Virus record (IMG/VR): IMGVR_UViG_3300042397_000832
Span: 1 to 25,737 of that record
Direction: 5' to 3' (one strand)
Origin: a virus
DNA length: 25,737 nucleotides
Shown here: positions 20,608 through 25,615 of the stretch, in pieces
Layout: the number at the start of each line of letters is the position of its first letter
Position numbering within the stretch: position 1 is the stretch's first letter
The notes under the pieces: generated by a model
What the model was told of the DNA's origin: nothing
The model's database searches: none
What the model saw: the letters and a program-made list of their open reading frames with translations, nothing else
Position numbers and translations under genes: made by a program

Positions 20608-20674
20608 GCCTTTTCTTAGAAGCCTTTCCGTTCTGACGGTCTGAGTTGCGAGAACCTTTAACTTTATTTTTCAT
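20564..20674 (-). CDS. Possible 36-residue basic protein, leaderless, antisense
   Basis: Reading the minus strand from ATG 20674 to the TAA at 20566-20564 gives a 36-residue, very basic protein (MKNKVKGSRNSDRQNGKASK, then KKRPKMFDPQKRRLVSL). The minus-strand TATACT (20686-20681) lies exactly six bases before the ATG, the same layout as the other leaderless promoters. It overlaps the last 44 bases of the plus gene at 20359-20607 and fills the otherwise empty gap 20608-20692. Composition suggests nucleic-acid binding. Its short length makes chance possible. Confidence 0.52.
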   Translation of the reverse strand: MKNKVKGSRNSDRQNGKASKKRPKMFDPQKRRLVSL

Positions 20675-20680
20675 ATAGAA

Positions 20681-20686
20681 AGTATA
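20681..20686 (-). promoter_or_regulatory. Leaderless -10 promoter (minus)
   Basis: TATACT on the minus strand, six bases before the ATG at 20674. No strong -35 box is visible. Confidence 0.5.
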
Positions 20687-20692
20687 CCACAA

Positions 20693-20932
20693 ATGAAACT
20701 ACCAAATATATTTAAATGGCGATTACGCCTAGTCCAGCAAGGCTACGACCTTGGCTGGCAACATGGCTATGAGGCAGGTATGGAAGAAAACCATAAGCAA
20801 ATCATAGACCTATTGAACAAGCACATCCACGATGTTGACTGGCTCAAGGAAGATCCATACACTCGTAAGGAACTTGTAGAGGTCGTCAGGGAACACGCAA
20901 GAGACAAAGAGCCAGTAGGATGGGAGAAGTAA
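20693..20932 (+). CDS. Small helical protein with Gly/Tyr repeats
   Basis: A 79-residue protein. GYDLGWQHGYEAGMEENHKQ (18-37) repeats the Gly-every-four pattern seen at 14234, followed by IIDLLNKHIHDVDWL and RKELVEVVREH. No ribosome site precedes the ATG; a TATACC four bases upstream suggests a near-leaderless start. Function unknown, but the sequence links it to the small-protein family of this region. Confidence 0.68.
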   Translation: MKLPNIFKWRLRLVQQGYDLGWQHGYEAGMEENHKQIIDLLNKHIHDVDWLKEDPYTRKELVEVVREHARDKEPVGWEK

Positions 20933-21180
20933 TGGAGCCAAGAGATCCAGGGTACAGTATCTTTAAAGGTGCAAAACCAGAACCAAACATAGTATACGAA
21001 CTACCAGATGGAACAACAACTATCTGGCTTAGTGAATACATTGATGCTATGGTGCAGGCAGAGCAGGATCGTATCATAAAACTGCTAGAACAAAACAACA
21101 CATGTGCGAATGAGTTGGGGCATGATTACGTTCCAGATTGCTATTGTGAGGCTATCGCTCTTATCAGGGGAGAAATATGA
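20932..21180 (+). CDS. Small protein with RIIKLLE helix and Cys linker
   Basis: An 82-residue protein; ATG 20932 overlaps the upstream TAA, with GGGAGAA before it (ATG 20920 is an alternative). It has AEQDRIIKLLEQNNTCANEL, then C-Y-C and EAIALIRGEI at the end. Helix, Cys linker, I-A-L-I-x-G-E ending is a pattern I recall in many small phage proteins of unknown function. Confidence 0.7.
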   Translation: MEPRDPGYSIFKGAKPEPNIVYELPDGTTTIWLSEYIDAMVQAEQDRIIKLLEQNNTCANELGHDYVPDCYCEAIALIRGEI

Positions 21181-21281
21181 ATGTAGGACAGGCTATGGCC
21201 TATGTAGTAGCGGTTACCTATCTCGCTACGTTTGTGTACTTGATCTTCGTCTGGAACAAAGACGACAAGAACAAGCGTTAA
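21177..21281 (+). CDS. 34-residue single-helix membrane protein
   Basis: A short ORF starting at ATG 21177 (overlapping the TGA of the previous gene) with AGGGGAGAA upstream. It has one hydrophobic helix (residues 7-26) and the charged end NKDDKNKR. The good ribosome site and overlap support it as a real gene, for example a small regulator of a membrane protein. Confidence 0.6.
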   Translation: MNVGQAMAYVVAVTYLATFVYLIFVWNKDDKNKR

Positions 21282-21326
21282 AGTTTCGGGGAATTTAAAG
21301 TGTGCTTCGTAATCCCTAGTATAAGA

Positions 21327-21332
21327 TATAAT
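21327..21332 (+). promoter_or_regulatory. Leaderless -10 promoter
   Basis: TATAAT (21327-21332) followed by six bases and the ATG at 21339. TCGTAAT-CCCTAGTATA (21307-21323) lies just upstream, the same composite that recurs at 21973 in the non-coding region. Confidence 0.72.
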
Positions 21333-21338
21333 TAATAC

Positions 21339-21521
21339 ATGAAAGACAAATACAAGTATATGATATTTCCAGATAGAACCTATGTCCTGACATTTGAGTT
21401 TGGATCAGTAGAAGTTAGTGGTGAAGATATACACGCTATGTTTCGTAGAGGTGCACTTCTAGACACTATTCTTGATAACTTATCCACAGATGAAGACTAC
21501 CTTGACATAGGCGAATTATAG
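21339..21521 (+). CDS. Small acidic protein of unknown function (leaderless)
   Basis: A 60-residue protein, MKDKYKYMIFPDRTYVLTFE and then SVEVSGEDIHAMFRRGALLD and an acidic STDEDYLDIGEL end. Last plus-strand gene before the non-coding region. Its coding sequence contains one DnaA box (21480-21488). It might regulate this locus, since its promoter carries the TCGTAAT motif. Confidence 0.68.
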   Translation: MKDKYKYMIFPDRTYVLTFEFGSVEVSGEDIHAMFRRGALLDTILDNLSTDEDYLDIGEL

Positions 21522-21858
21522 GCATAGACCCCCCATTTTTACACAAAGTTATCCACAGTTTTGACTAAGTTATCCACAGATAAATGTTACTGAAAATGGA
21601 TCAAAGTGGAGGACAGTGGAGGAAATAATATTTGTATGGGTAATGGAGCACATTATTAACAGGCTTCGTAATCATTTTCCCACATAACCCCCTATCCAAA
21701 TACCCAAATACCCCCTATCACACATATCCCCATTTGTCAAGTATGCACAATATCCCCAATTTGTCAAGTATTTTTTGTATAATTTTTGGGGAAAAATGTG
21801 CCTCTATCGTAATGTTATTTATATAAACATATATCTTTTTTGCTAAAAGTTATCCACA
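21480..21858 (+). promoter_or_regulatory. Four DnaA boxes (TTATCCACA)
   Basis: Perfect TTATCCACA at 21480-21488, 21549-21557, 21570-21578 and 21850-21858, all on the same strand. The middle pair is 21 bp apart start to start, two helical turns. Four exact copies of a 9-mer in 380 bp, mostly non-coding, is far above chance. These are the consensus sites for bacterial DnaA, which points to host-dependent replication initiation. Confidence 0.75.
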
Positions 21859-22168
21859 ATTTGGGGATAATTATATAGGGATCGTAATGTATATTATACT
21901 AGGGGGAATTGGTATCAAAGGTTGTTTGCATACCCTGGCTTCGCCAGCCCTTCGGGGGTATTTAAAGAAGGATCGTAATATCCCTAGTATAGTATATACA
22001 AATACAACATAGGCATATATGTCTGATAAGTTATTTGGGGATATTTGTTATGTGATCGTAATAAAAAGTTCAGCGATTTTTTTGGAAAGGATCGTAATGT
22101 CTTTTTCAGGAGAAATTATCTTGGGATCGTAATGATATATTGGGGAAAAAATATTTGGGGATCGTAAT
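21666..22168 (+). repeat. TCGTAAT iteron array (8 copies)
   Basis: TCGTAAT starts at 21666, 21807, 21882, 21973, 22056, 22092, 22127 and 22162, mostly as GGGATCGTAAT. The last four are spaced 36, 35 and 35 bp. Another copy is at 21307 (promoter) and one at 25554. All eight are in the same orientation. They suggest binding sites for a phage protein. Confidence 0.78.
21930..21961 (+). other. Three-way junction / tandem hairpin
   Basis: A 32-nt block folds without unpaired bases at the junction: ATACC (21930-21934) with GGTAT (21957-21961), enclosing hairpin CTGGC-TTC-GCCAG (21935-21947) and CCC-TTC-GGG (21948-21956). It sits in the middle of the TCGTAAT repeats and is GC-rich in an AT-rich region. 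Confidence 0.62.
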
Positions 22169-22207
22169 CAATTTGTTATATTGGGGTATTGACATTTGGG
22201 GATAGGT

Positions 22208-22217
22208 GGGGCGCCCC
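22208..22217. repeat. GGGGCGCCCC palindrome, left copy
   Basis: A perfect 10-bp palindrome, preceded by GGATAGGT. A second copy is at 25592-25601 after GGATAGTCAGTG. The two bracket the minus-strand gene block. Confidence 0.6.
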
Positions 22218-22223
22218 CAGAAA

Positions 22224-22242
22224 CCACCGTTGATGCTGGTGG
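22224..22242 (-). terminator. Weak hairpin downstream of the minus-strand block
   Basis: CCACC/GGTGG (5 bp, 9-nt loop), followed on the minus strand by TTTCT. It lies just past the 22252 stop and may act as a weak terminator for leftward transcription. Confidence 0.35.
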
Positions 22243-22251
22243 CCTGGTTAC

Positions 22252-22494
22252 TTACTCTGGCTTTGCTTGCTCAGAGCGAGGAACGAATGACGACATCCAA
22301 TACTCAATGTTTGGTATGAGTTGTGCGAGATAGTCGTGATAAGACGGAGTGTTCTCGTCTTCGTCATCTTCGTTAGCATTGTTGAAGTCATCTACAATGA
22401 ACTCGTATTGCTCGTCAGTAATTGGATTGCCGTTATTGAACTTGTCTTCAAGTTCTGCTTTGGTGTAGCCAATGTCTAGTCTTTGATTTTCCAT
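22252..22494 (-). CDS. Small acidic phage protein (leaderless)
   Basis: An 80-residue protein, MENQRLDIGYTKAELEDKFN, with a central IVDDFNNANEDDEDENTPSY. The promoter's GATAAT ends six bases before the ATG and no ribosome site is present. Very acidic, so a DNA-mimic or protein-binding role is possible, but nothing specific can be seen. Confidence 0.7.
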   Translation of the reverse strand: MENQRLDIGYTKAELEDKFNNGNPITDEQYEFIVDDFNNANEDDEDENTPSYHDYLAQLIPNIEYWMSSFVPRSEQAKPE

Positions 22495-22500
22495 AACTCA

Positions 22501-22529
22501 ATTATCTCACAATCTGTTTTACTTGTCAA
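22501..22529 (-). promoter_or_regulatory. Leaderless sigma-70 promoter (minus)
   Basis: TTGACA (22529-22524), 17 bp, GATAAT (22506-22501), six bases before ATG 22494. Confidence 0.85.
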
Positions 22530-22785
22530 GGACTTCTGTAAGTGTTTCGAAGCCTGTGTCTTCTACATCTACCGCTGTTAGTAGTATGTCGAATGCTTCA
22601 TTGATAAAGGTGCTGGCGAGATCGGTTCTCTCTACAATACCCTCGGATAGTGCATATGCTAATGGCAACCCTAAGTCGTTATACTCCATAAAGTCTTTGA
22701 ACTCTTCATCCTGTCGGTAGTCCATCCACAATTCAGATAGTATGCGACATCTATTGGTAAAGGTCGTTGGGCTTTTCATTTCCAT
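22519..22785 (-). CDS. Small phage protein of unknown function
   Basis: An 88-residue acidic protein, MEMKSPTTFTNRCRILSELW, with DYRQDEEFKDFMEYNDLGLP and ALSEGIVERTDLASTFINEA. The pattern 'YNDLGLPLAY' followed by 'N.AF..LL' is common in small phage proteins I recall. Overlaps the upstream gene by 35 bases. No function. Confidence 0.7.
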   Translation of the reverse strand: MEMKSPTTFTNRCRILSELWMDYRQDEEFKDFMEYNDLGLPLAYALSEGIVERTDLASTFINEAFDILLTAVDVEDTGFETLTEVLDK

Positions 22786-22966
22786 TTCTTTTCTCTTTCT
22801 CTGCTTTGGCTGCTTCTGCGATAATCATAAATCGGTTATAGATTATGGTTGGTGCTGACTTCGCAAGGTGTTCGCCAATTCGGTCAAGGTCAATGCTAAG
22901 GTGTCCAATAAGTTTAGCGATAACATTTACAACCTTTTCTTCGTCTGTGGTTATTCTTCGTCTCAT
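22751..22966 (-). CDS. Small helical phage protein of unknown function
   Basis: A 71-residue protein, MRRRITTDEEKVVNVIAKLI, then DLDRIGEHLAKSAPTIIYNR and a basic KAEKEKRNGNEK. AGGAA precedes the ATG. It is the first gene after the promoter at 22994-23022 and is co-transcribed with 22519-22785. Confidence 0.7.
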   Translation of the reverse strand: MRRRITTDEEKVVNVIAKLIGHLSIDLDRIGEHLAKSAPTIIYNRFMIIAEAAKAEKEKRNGNEKPNDLYQ

Positions 22967-22993
22967 AGTTTTCCTATTCAGTTATACTTTCCA

Positions 22994-23022
22994 ATTGTAT
23001 CAAAAATGTGGGGGAAAGTCAA
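22994..23022 (-). promoter_or_regulatory. Sigma-70 promoter (minus)
   Basis: TTGACT (23022-23017), 17 bp, TACAAT (22999-22994). Drives 22966 to 22519. Confidence 0.85.
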
Positions 23023-23055
23023 TAGCAAGAAAGTAACTACTGACCTTCCCCCTGT

Positions 23056-23123
23056 GTAGTACGATAGGCAACCCCTCACCTATTGTCGTACTACGTTCCC
23101 TAGGAGTAATCTCAACTAGGGAA
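23056..23123 (-). other. Two adjacent hairpins between operons
   Basis: Hairpin A: GTAGTACGATAGG (23056-23068) with CCTATTGTCGTACTAC (23079-23094), 13 bp with a 3-nt bulge. Hairpin B: TTCCCTAG (23096-23103) with CTAGGGAA (23116-23123), 8 bp. They lie just after the stop of the 23135-23500 gene (minus). No T-tract follows either arm, so they are more likely mRNA-stabilising or processing elements than classical terminators. Confidence 0.6.
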
Positions 23124-23134
23124 GACTATTAAGT

Positions 23135-23500
23135 TTAATATCGAACTCCGCTATTGTACAGGTCCAAGGAACCAATCTCTGGCAGTTCATTAATAAAACT
23201 ATTAAGTCTTGGTGGGATGCTCTTCGCTATGTTCTTGAAAGACTCTAGGCTTATAAAGAAATCGCTACCCCAGAAATCAACTGGGAAGTCTGGCCTGATT
23301 ACACGAGTCTCTGCAAGGTCCAACACGATCGAATCCATGTAGTGACGTGCAGTCCTACCGTCCTCGTACTCCATGTACACTGAAGGCTGTACGGTGTACA
23401 CGTCGTACTGCTCCTCCACCTGCTCGTCTGGAAGGAATAGGTTAAGGTCATACTCTGCATAGGTTACGTTATCCGACAATGTCCTCGTTGTCCTCTCCAT
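23135..23500 (-). CDS. Conserved phage protein of unknown function
   Basis: A 121-residue acidic protein. Notable stretches are EYDLNLFLPDEQVEEQYDVY, RPDFPVDFWGSDFFISLESF and SIPPRLNSFINELPEIGSLD. It overlaps the upstream gene by 32 bases in another frame. The gene is the last of an operon starting at 24582. No domain recognised. Confidence 0.72.
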   Translation of the reverse strand: MERTTRTLSDNVTYAEYDLNLFLPDEQVEEQYDVYTVQPSVYMEYEDGRTARHYMDSIVLDLAETRVIRPDFPVDFWGSDFFISLESFKNIAKSIPPRLNSFINELPEIGSLDLYNSGVRY

Positions 23501-23897
23501 AGATTGCTTTCAGGTCTTCTACTGTGTCGCAAGAAATATTGACCAAACCCTCTTCGCATTCTTCACAGTTAGGGTCATAGCCATCCGAGTATTCCAAGAT
23601 ACCATCCTGAACACGCTCTACGCAGTCGCAATCACGCCAAGCCCAAGTAGGAATTTCGGTATACTCATCATCCCAAGGCTTGTTAGTGATGTAGTAGTTG
23701 ATACGATTGACGAAGTGCCAACCTGCGACAATGTAAGTTCCGCTATCGCCATCCACCTCTGTCCAAATGTGTTTGTTGTCTTGCAGTTTTACATACTCAA
23801 CTTCTTCACCATAGGTTTCGTAGTGAAGTGTGTCGCCATCATCAACTAGATGATTGGTCATTGGCTGGAAGTTATCTACCCAGTAATCGTAGGTCAT
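23469..23897 (-). CDS. Cys-rich phage protein of unknown function
   Basis: A 142-residue protein starting at ATG 23897, five bases after the stop of the small gene 23902-24042, so probably coupled. A longer frame from TTG 23930 has no ribosome site. A C-D-C pair and C-E-E-C in the second half look like a four-Cys zinc site. The first half has WTEVDGDSGTYIVAGWHFVN and a Trp-rich ITNKPWDDEYTEIPTWAWRD. Similar Cys-rich proteins occur in other phages; the function is not known. Confidence 0.72.
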   Translation of the reverse strand: MTYDYWVDNFQPMTNHLVDDGDTLHYETYGEEVEYVKLQDNKHIWTEVDGDSGTYIVAGWHFVNRINYYITNKPWDDEYTEIPTWAWRDCDCVERVQDGILEYSDGYDPNCEECEEGLVNISCDTVEDLKAIYGEDNEDIVG

Positions 23898-23901
23898 AAA
23901 T

Positions 23902-24042
23902 TTAGACAATTCGTTGCTCCAATTCGTCAAGGGTAGGGTTGTGGAAATTCATACTGTCTTGCATTTCTTCAATTACTAATAGAACCATTTCTCTTGCGTC
24001 TTCATAGCCAAGATAGTAGTCTGGTGTGTCTGGGGTATCCAT
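23902..24042 (-). CDS. Small acidic protein (46 residues)
   Basis: A short ORF between the larger genes: ATG 24042 to TAA 23902. It has MDTPDTPDYYLGYEDAREMV and then LLVIEEMQDSM and HNPTLDELEQRIV. It fills the gap between 23897 and 24058 and overlaps nothing, so a real gene is likely. AGAGAG precedes the ATG. The -DYYLGYEDAREMV- pattern is like small phage proteins I recall. Confidence 0.65.
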   Translation of the reverse strand: MDTPDTPDYYLGYEDAREMVLLVIEEMQDSMNFHNPTLDELEQRIV

Positions 24043-24057
24043 TGGGTTTTCTCTCTC

Positions 24058-24582
24058 TTAGAAGTGGAAGTCTACATATACAAGATACCAGTTTTTCTCG
24101 CCTTTGTCAATGCTTTCTAGCATAAACTTTTGGCTGACTGACTGGTTGTGCATGTCGAAGAAGTATGAGTTGTAGTTCCATTTACCTTGTAGCATATCAA
24201 TCATCATACTGAGGTCGTATAGGTCTAGTGAGTAGTCTGTGCTACCGTCATAACTATCTAACTTAGCATTGATGTCTACCGCTCTCTCTTCGTAGTATTT
24301 GCGGTAGCGATTGAACTCGTCTACACGAGACTGCATAGCCACAGCAACCTCACTAATAAACTTATCAGGCTCTTCCTCATATGAGATAGTCATAGCGTTG
24401 TCGTCTTGGTATTGGCTATCGGGATTAGGGTTCCACCTGCCACCGCCTGCTACGAACCAGTCATACCAAGTAGAGGATGAATATTCGTTGTTACCCATTT
24501 CTTGTTCTAGGGTATACTTCACATCTCTAAAGGCTTCGTCTTTGCTATCTGACTGAATGGCAATACGCTGCAATACATGCAT
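24058..24582 (-). CDS. Conserved phage protein (WYDWFVAGGGRW type)
   Basis: A 174-residue protein. STWYDWFVAGGGRWNPNPDS (37-56) is a strongly conserved block I recall in many actinophage and other phage genomes (W-Y-D-W-x-x-x-G-G-R-W). The rest is helical and acidic, with MQSRVDEFNRYRKYYEERAV. It is the first gene of the operon from the promoter at 24614-24642. The molecular function is unknown, although the G-G-R-W core suggests a nucleic-acid or protein-binding surface. Confidence 0.8.
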   Translation of the reverse strand: MHVLQRIAIQSDSKDEAFRDVKYTLEQEMGNNEYSSSTWYDWFVAGGGRWNPNPDSQYQDDNAMTISYEEEPDKFISEVAVAMQSRVDEFNRYRKYYEERAVDINAKLDSYDGSTDYSLDLYDLSMMIDMLQGKWNYNSYFFDMHNQSVSQKFMLESIDKGEKNWYLVYVDFHF

Positions 24583-24613
24583 TAGGGTTTCTTTCTCTTA
24601 GGGTTATGTATCT

Positions 24614-24642
24614 ATTTTACAGGATTAGGCGGTAGGTGTCAA
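24614..24642 (-). promoter_or_regulatory. Sigma-70 promoter (minus)
   Basis: TTGACA (24642-24637), 17 bp, TAAAAT (24619-24614). The leader after it, AGATACATAACCCTAAGAGA, is also found in front of 25457. Confidence 0.86.
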
Positions 24643-25146
24643 GGCTTTCCAAGCATTTAGATAAGCCTCTTCATCAGGAAGTTCATCAAACTTGAAAGTG
24701 ATCGTGTCGCCATTGAACCAAGAGATGAACTCTCGTGTCTGATAGTTTAGAGTGTATACACCTTCGCAAAACAACTCATCCTTTTCGAATGAACTCTCGT
24801 CTGACAATGCAACATCTTCATTAGAATAAATAATTACCTTGAGAATGTCTACGCCTGTATCACGTGAAAGGCTTGGGTAGACAATGTGAAAGCCACTGAT
24901 TTCTTCACGAGCCTCTGCCCACTTAGTGACCTCTTGAAATCTAAAATACATCTGGTCAATCTCTGCTTGGTCAATGAAACGGCACTTAGCCAATGACAAA
25001 TGAATCTTGTCAAGCATACCGTGTTCAGAAATAAACGATAGCATACGTGTTCCTGAATAGGTTGGATAGCCATCCCATTGACCATATTGTGCTACTCGTG
25101 TGATGCCGTCTTTGTCAATTACTTTAGTGAGGTTGCGTGTTCCCAT
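24625..25146 (-). CDS. Conserved phage protein (MGTRNLT...YGQWDGYP type)
   Basis: A 173-residue protein starting MGTRNLTKVIDKDGITRVAQ, then YGQWDGYPTYSGTRMLSF. This N-terminus is shared by very many phage and some plasmid proteins of unknown role. YxQWDGYP is the hallmark. It starts with AAAGG upstream and has its own promoter. Acidic C-terminal DELPDEEAYLNAWKAL. No catalytic motif is known. Confidence 0.85.
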   Translation of the reverse strand: MGTRNLTKVIDKDGITRVAQYGQWDGYPTYSGTRMLSFISEHGMLDKIHLSLAKCRFIDQAEIDQMYFRFQEVTKWAEAREEISGFHIVYPSLSRDTGVDILKVIIYSNEDVALSDESSFEKDELFCEGVYTLNYQTREFISWFNGDTITFKFDELPDEEAYLNAWKALTPTA

Positions 25147-25181
25147 TATGGGCCTTTCTTATTAGGGTTTTGTGATATTCA

Positions 25182-25210
25182 ATTATCCCAGATTCTGGGG
25201 AAAAAGTCAA
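25182..25210 (-). promoter_or_regulatory. Sigma-70 promoter (minus)
   Basis: TTGACT (25210-25205), 17 bp, GATAAT (25187-25182). The spacer TTTTTCCCCAGAATCTGG is almost identical to that at 25487-25515. Confidence 0.86.
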
Positions 25211-25223
25211 GTCTTTCTTAATA

Positions 25224-25457
25224 CTAATTTCTAAATACGTTGTAGCCAGCCATGCCGATCAGGTCCACTGCATACCGTTGGGCCTTCATCCAGGCTGTCT
25301 CTCCAAAGAAGTACTTAGGCTTACCACCCGAGGGTACCACTTTGTAATAGTCATAGAAGTTGTCAGCCTCATAGACAGCAATACCGTTAGTGTGGAAGAA
25401 ACGTGTCCATGATGTTACTTCAGATACTTTAGGTTTCTTGTCTGCATATACTTGCAT
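25224..25457 (-). CDS. Small phage protein of unknown function
   Basis: A 77-residue basic protein, MQVYADKKPKVSEVTSWTRF, then FHTNGIAVYEADNFYDYYKV. AGAGAAAG precedes the ATG at 25457. Between two near-identical promoters. Unknown function. Confidence 0.7.
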   Translation of the reverse strand: MQVYADKKPKVSEVTSWTRFFHTNGIAVYEADNFYDYYKVVPSGGKPKYFFGETAWMKAQRYAVDLIGMAGYNVFRN

Positions 25458-25486
25458 GTTATTCTTTCTCTAGGGTTTATGTATCT

Positions 25487-25515
25487 ATTATCCCAGATTT
25501 CAGGGGAAAAGTCAA
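25487..25515 (-). promoter_or_regulatory. Sigma-70 promoter (minus)
   Basis: TTGACT (25515-25510), 17 bp, GATAAT (25492-25487). ATTACGAT (reverse of the ATCGTAAT motif, 25553-25560) and TTTACGAA (25531-25538) lie upstream of the -35. Confidence 0.86.
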
Positions 25516-25591
25516 TAGGGTTCGTAAAGAATTTGGGAAAAATAATAGGCCTATCGTAATCCACATTTGATCACTAACAGGATAGTCAGTG

Positions 25592-25601
25592 GGGGCGCCC
25601 C
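25592..25601. repeat. GGGGCGCCCC palindrome, right copy
   Basis: Same perfect palindrome as at 22208-22217, after GGATAGTCAGTG. It lies between the last promoter of the block and the partial gene at the window end. Confidence 0.6.
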
Positions 25602-25615
25602 GAAAGGATTCCTAC

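Larger units (their letters stand above)
21522..22251. other. Non-coding AT-rich region, probable replication origin or partition locus
   Basis: A 730-base gap without any convincing ORF. It holds three of the four DnaA boxes, two near-copies of ATATCCCCA(A)TTTGTCAAGTAT (21724-21744, 21750-21771), ACCCCCTATC twice (21687, 21710), a very AT-rich stretch (21772-21900, a candidate unwinding element), an array of TCGTAAT repeats and a compact three-way-junction fold (21930-21961). Transcription from both sides converges on it. DnaA boxes plus AT-rich DNA plus iterons are the hallmarks of an origin; incompatibility or partition site is the main alternative. Confidence 0.62.

Noticed and set aside
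21590-21660. Short ORFs in the non-coding region (for example ATG 21585)
   Set aside because: At most about 14 codons, no consistent start signals.
21724-21771. Minus-strand promoters from the TTGACA in the repeated ATTTGTCAA
   Set aside because: No good -10 lies at 17 bp (best is CATACT at 16), and no gene follows leftward; kept only as a repeat.
21666-22168. Repeats as a CRISPR array
   Set aside because: The common unit is only about 7-11 bases with unequal spacing and no cas genes; iterons or binding sites fit better.
23898-23930. TTG start at 23930
   Set aside because: No ribosome site; the ATG at 23897 lies directly behind the stop of the small gene 23902-24042, a normal coupling.
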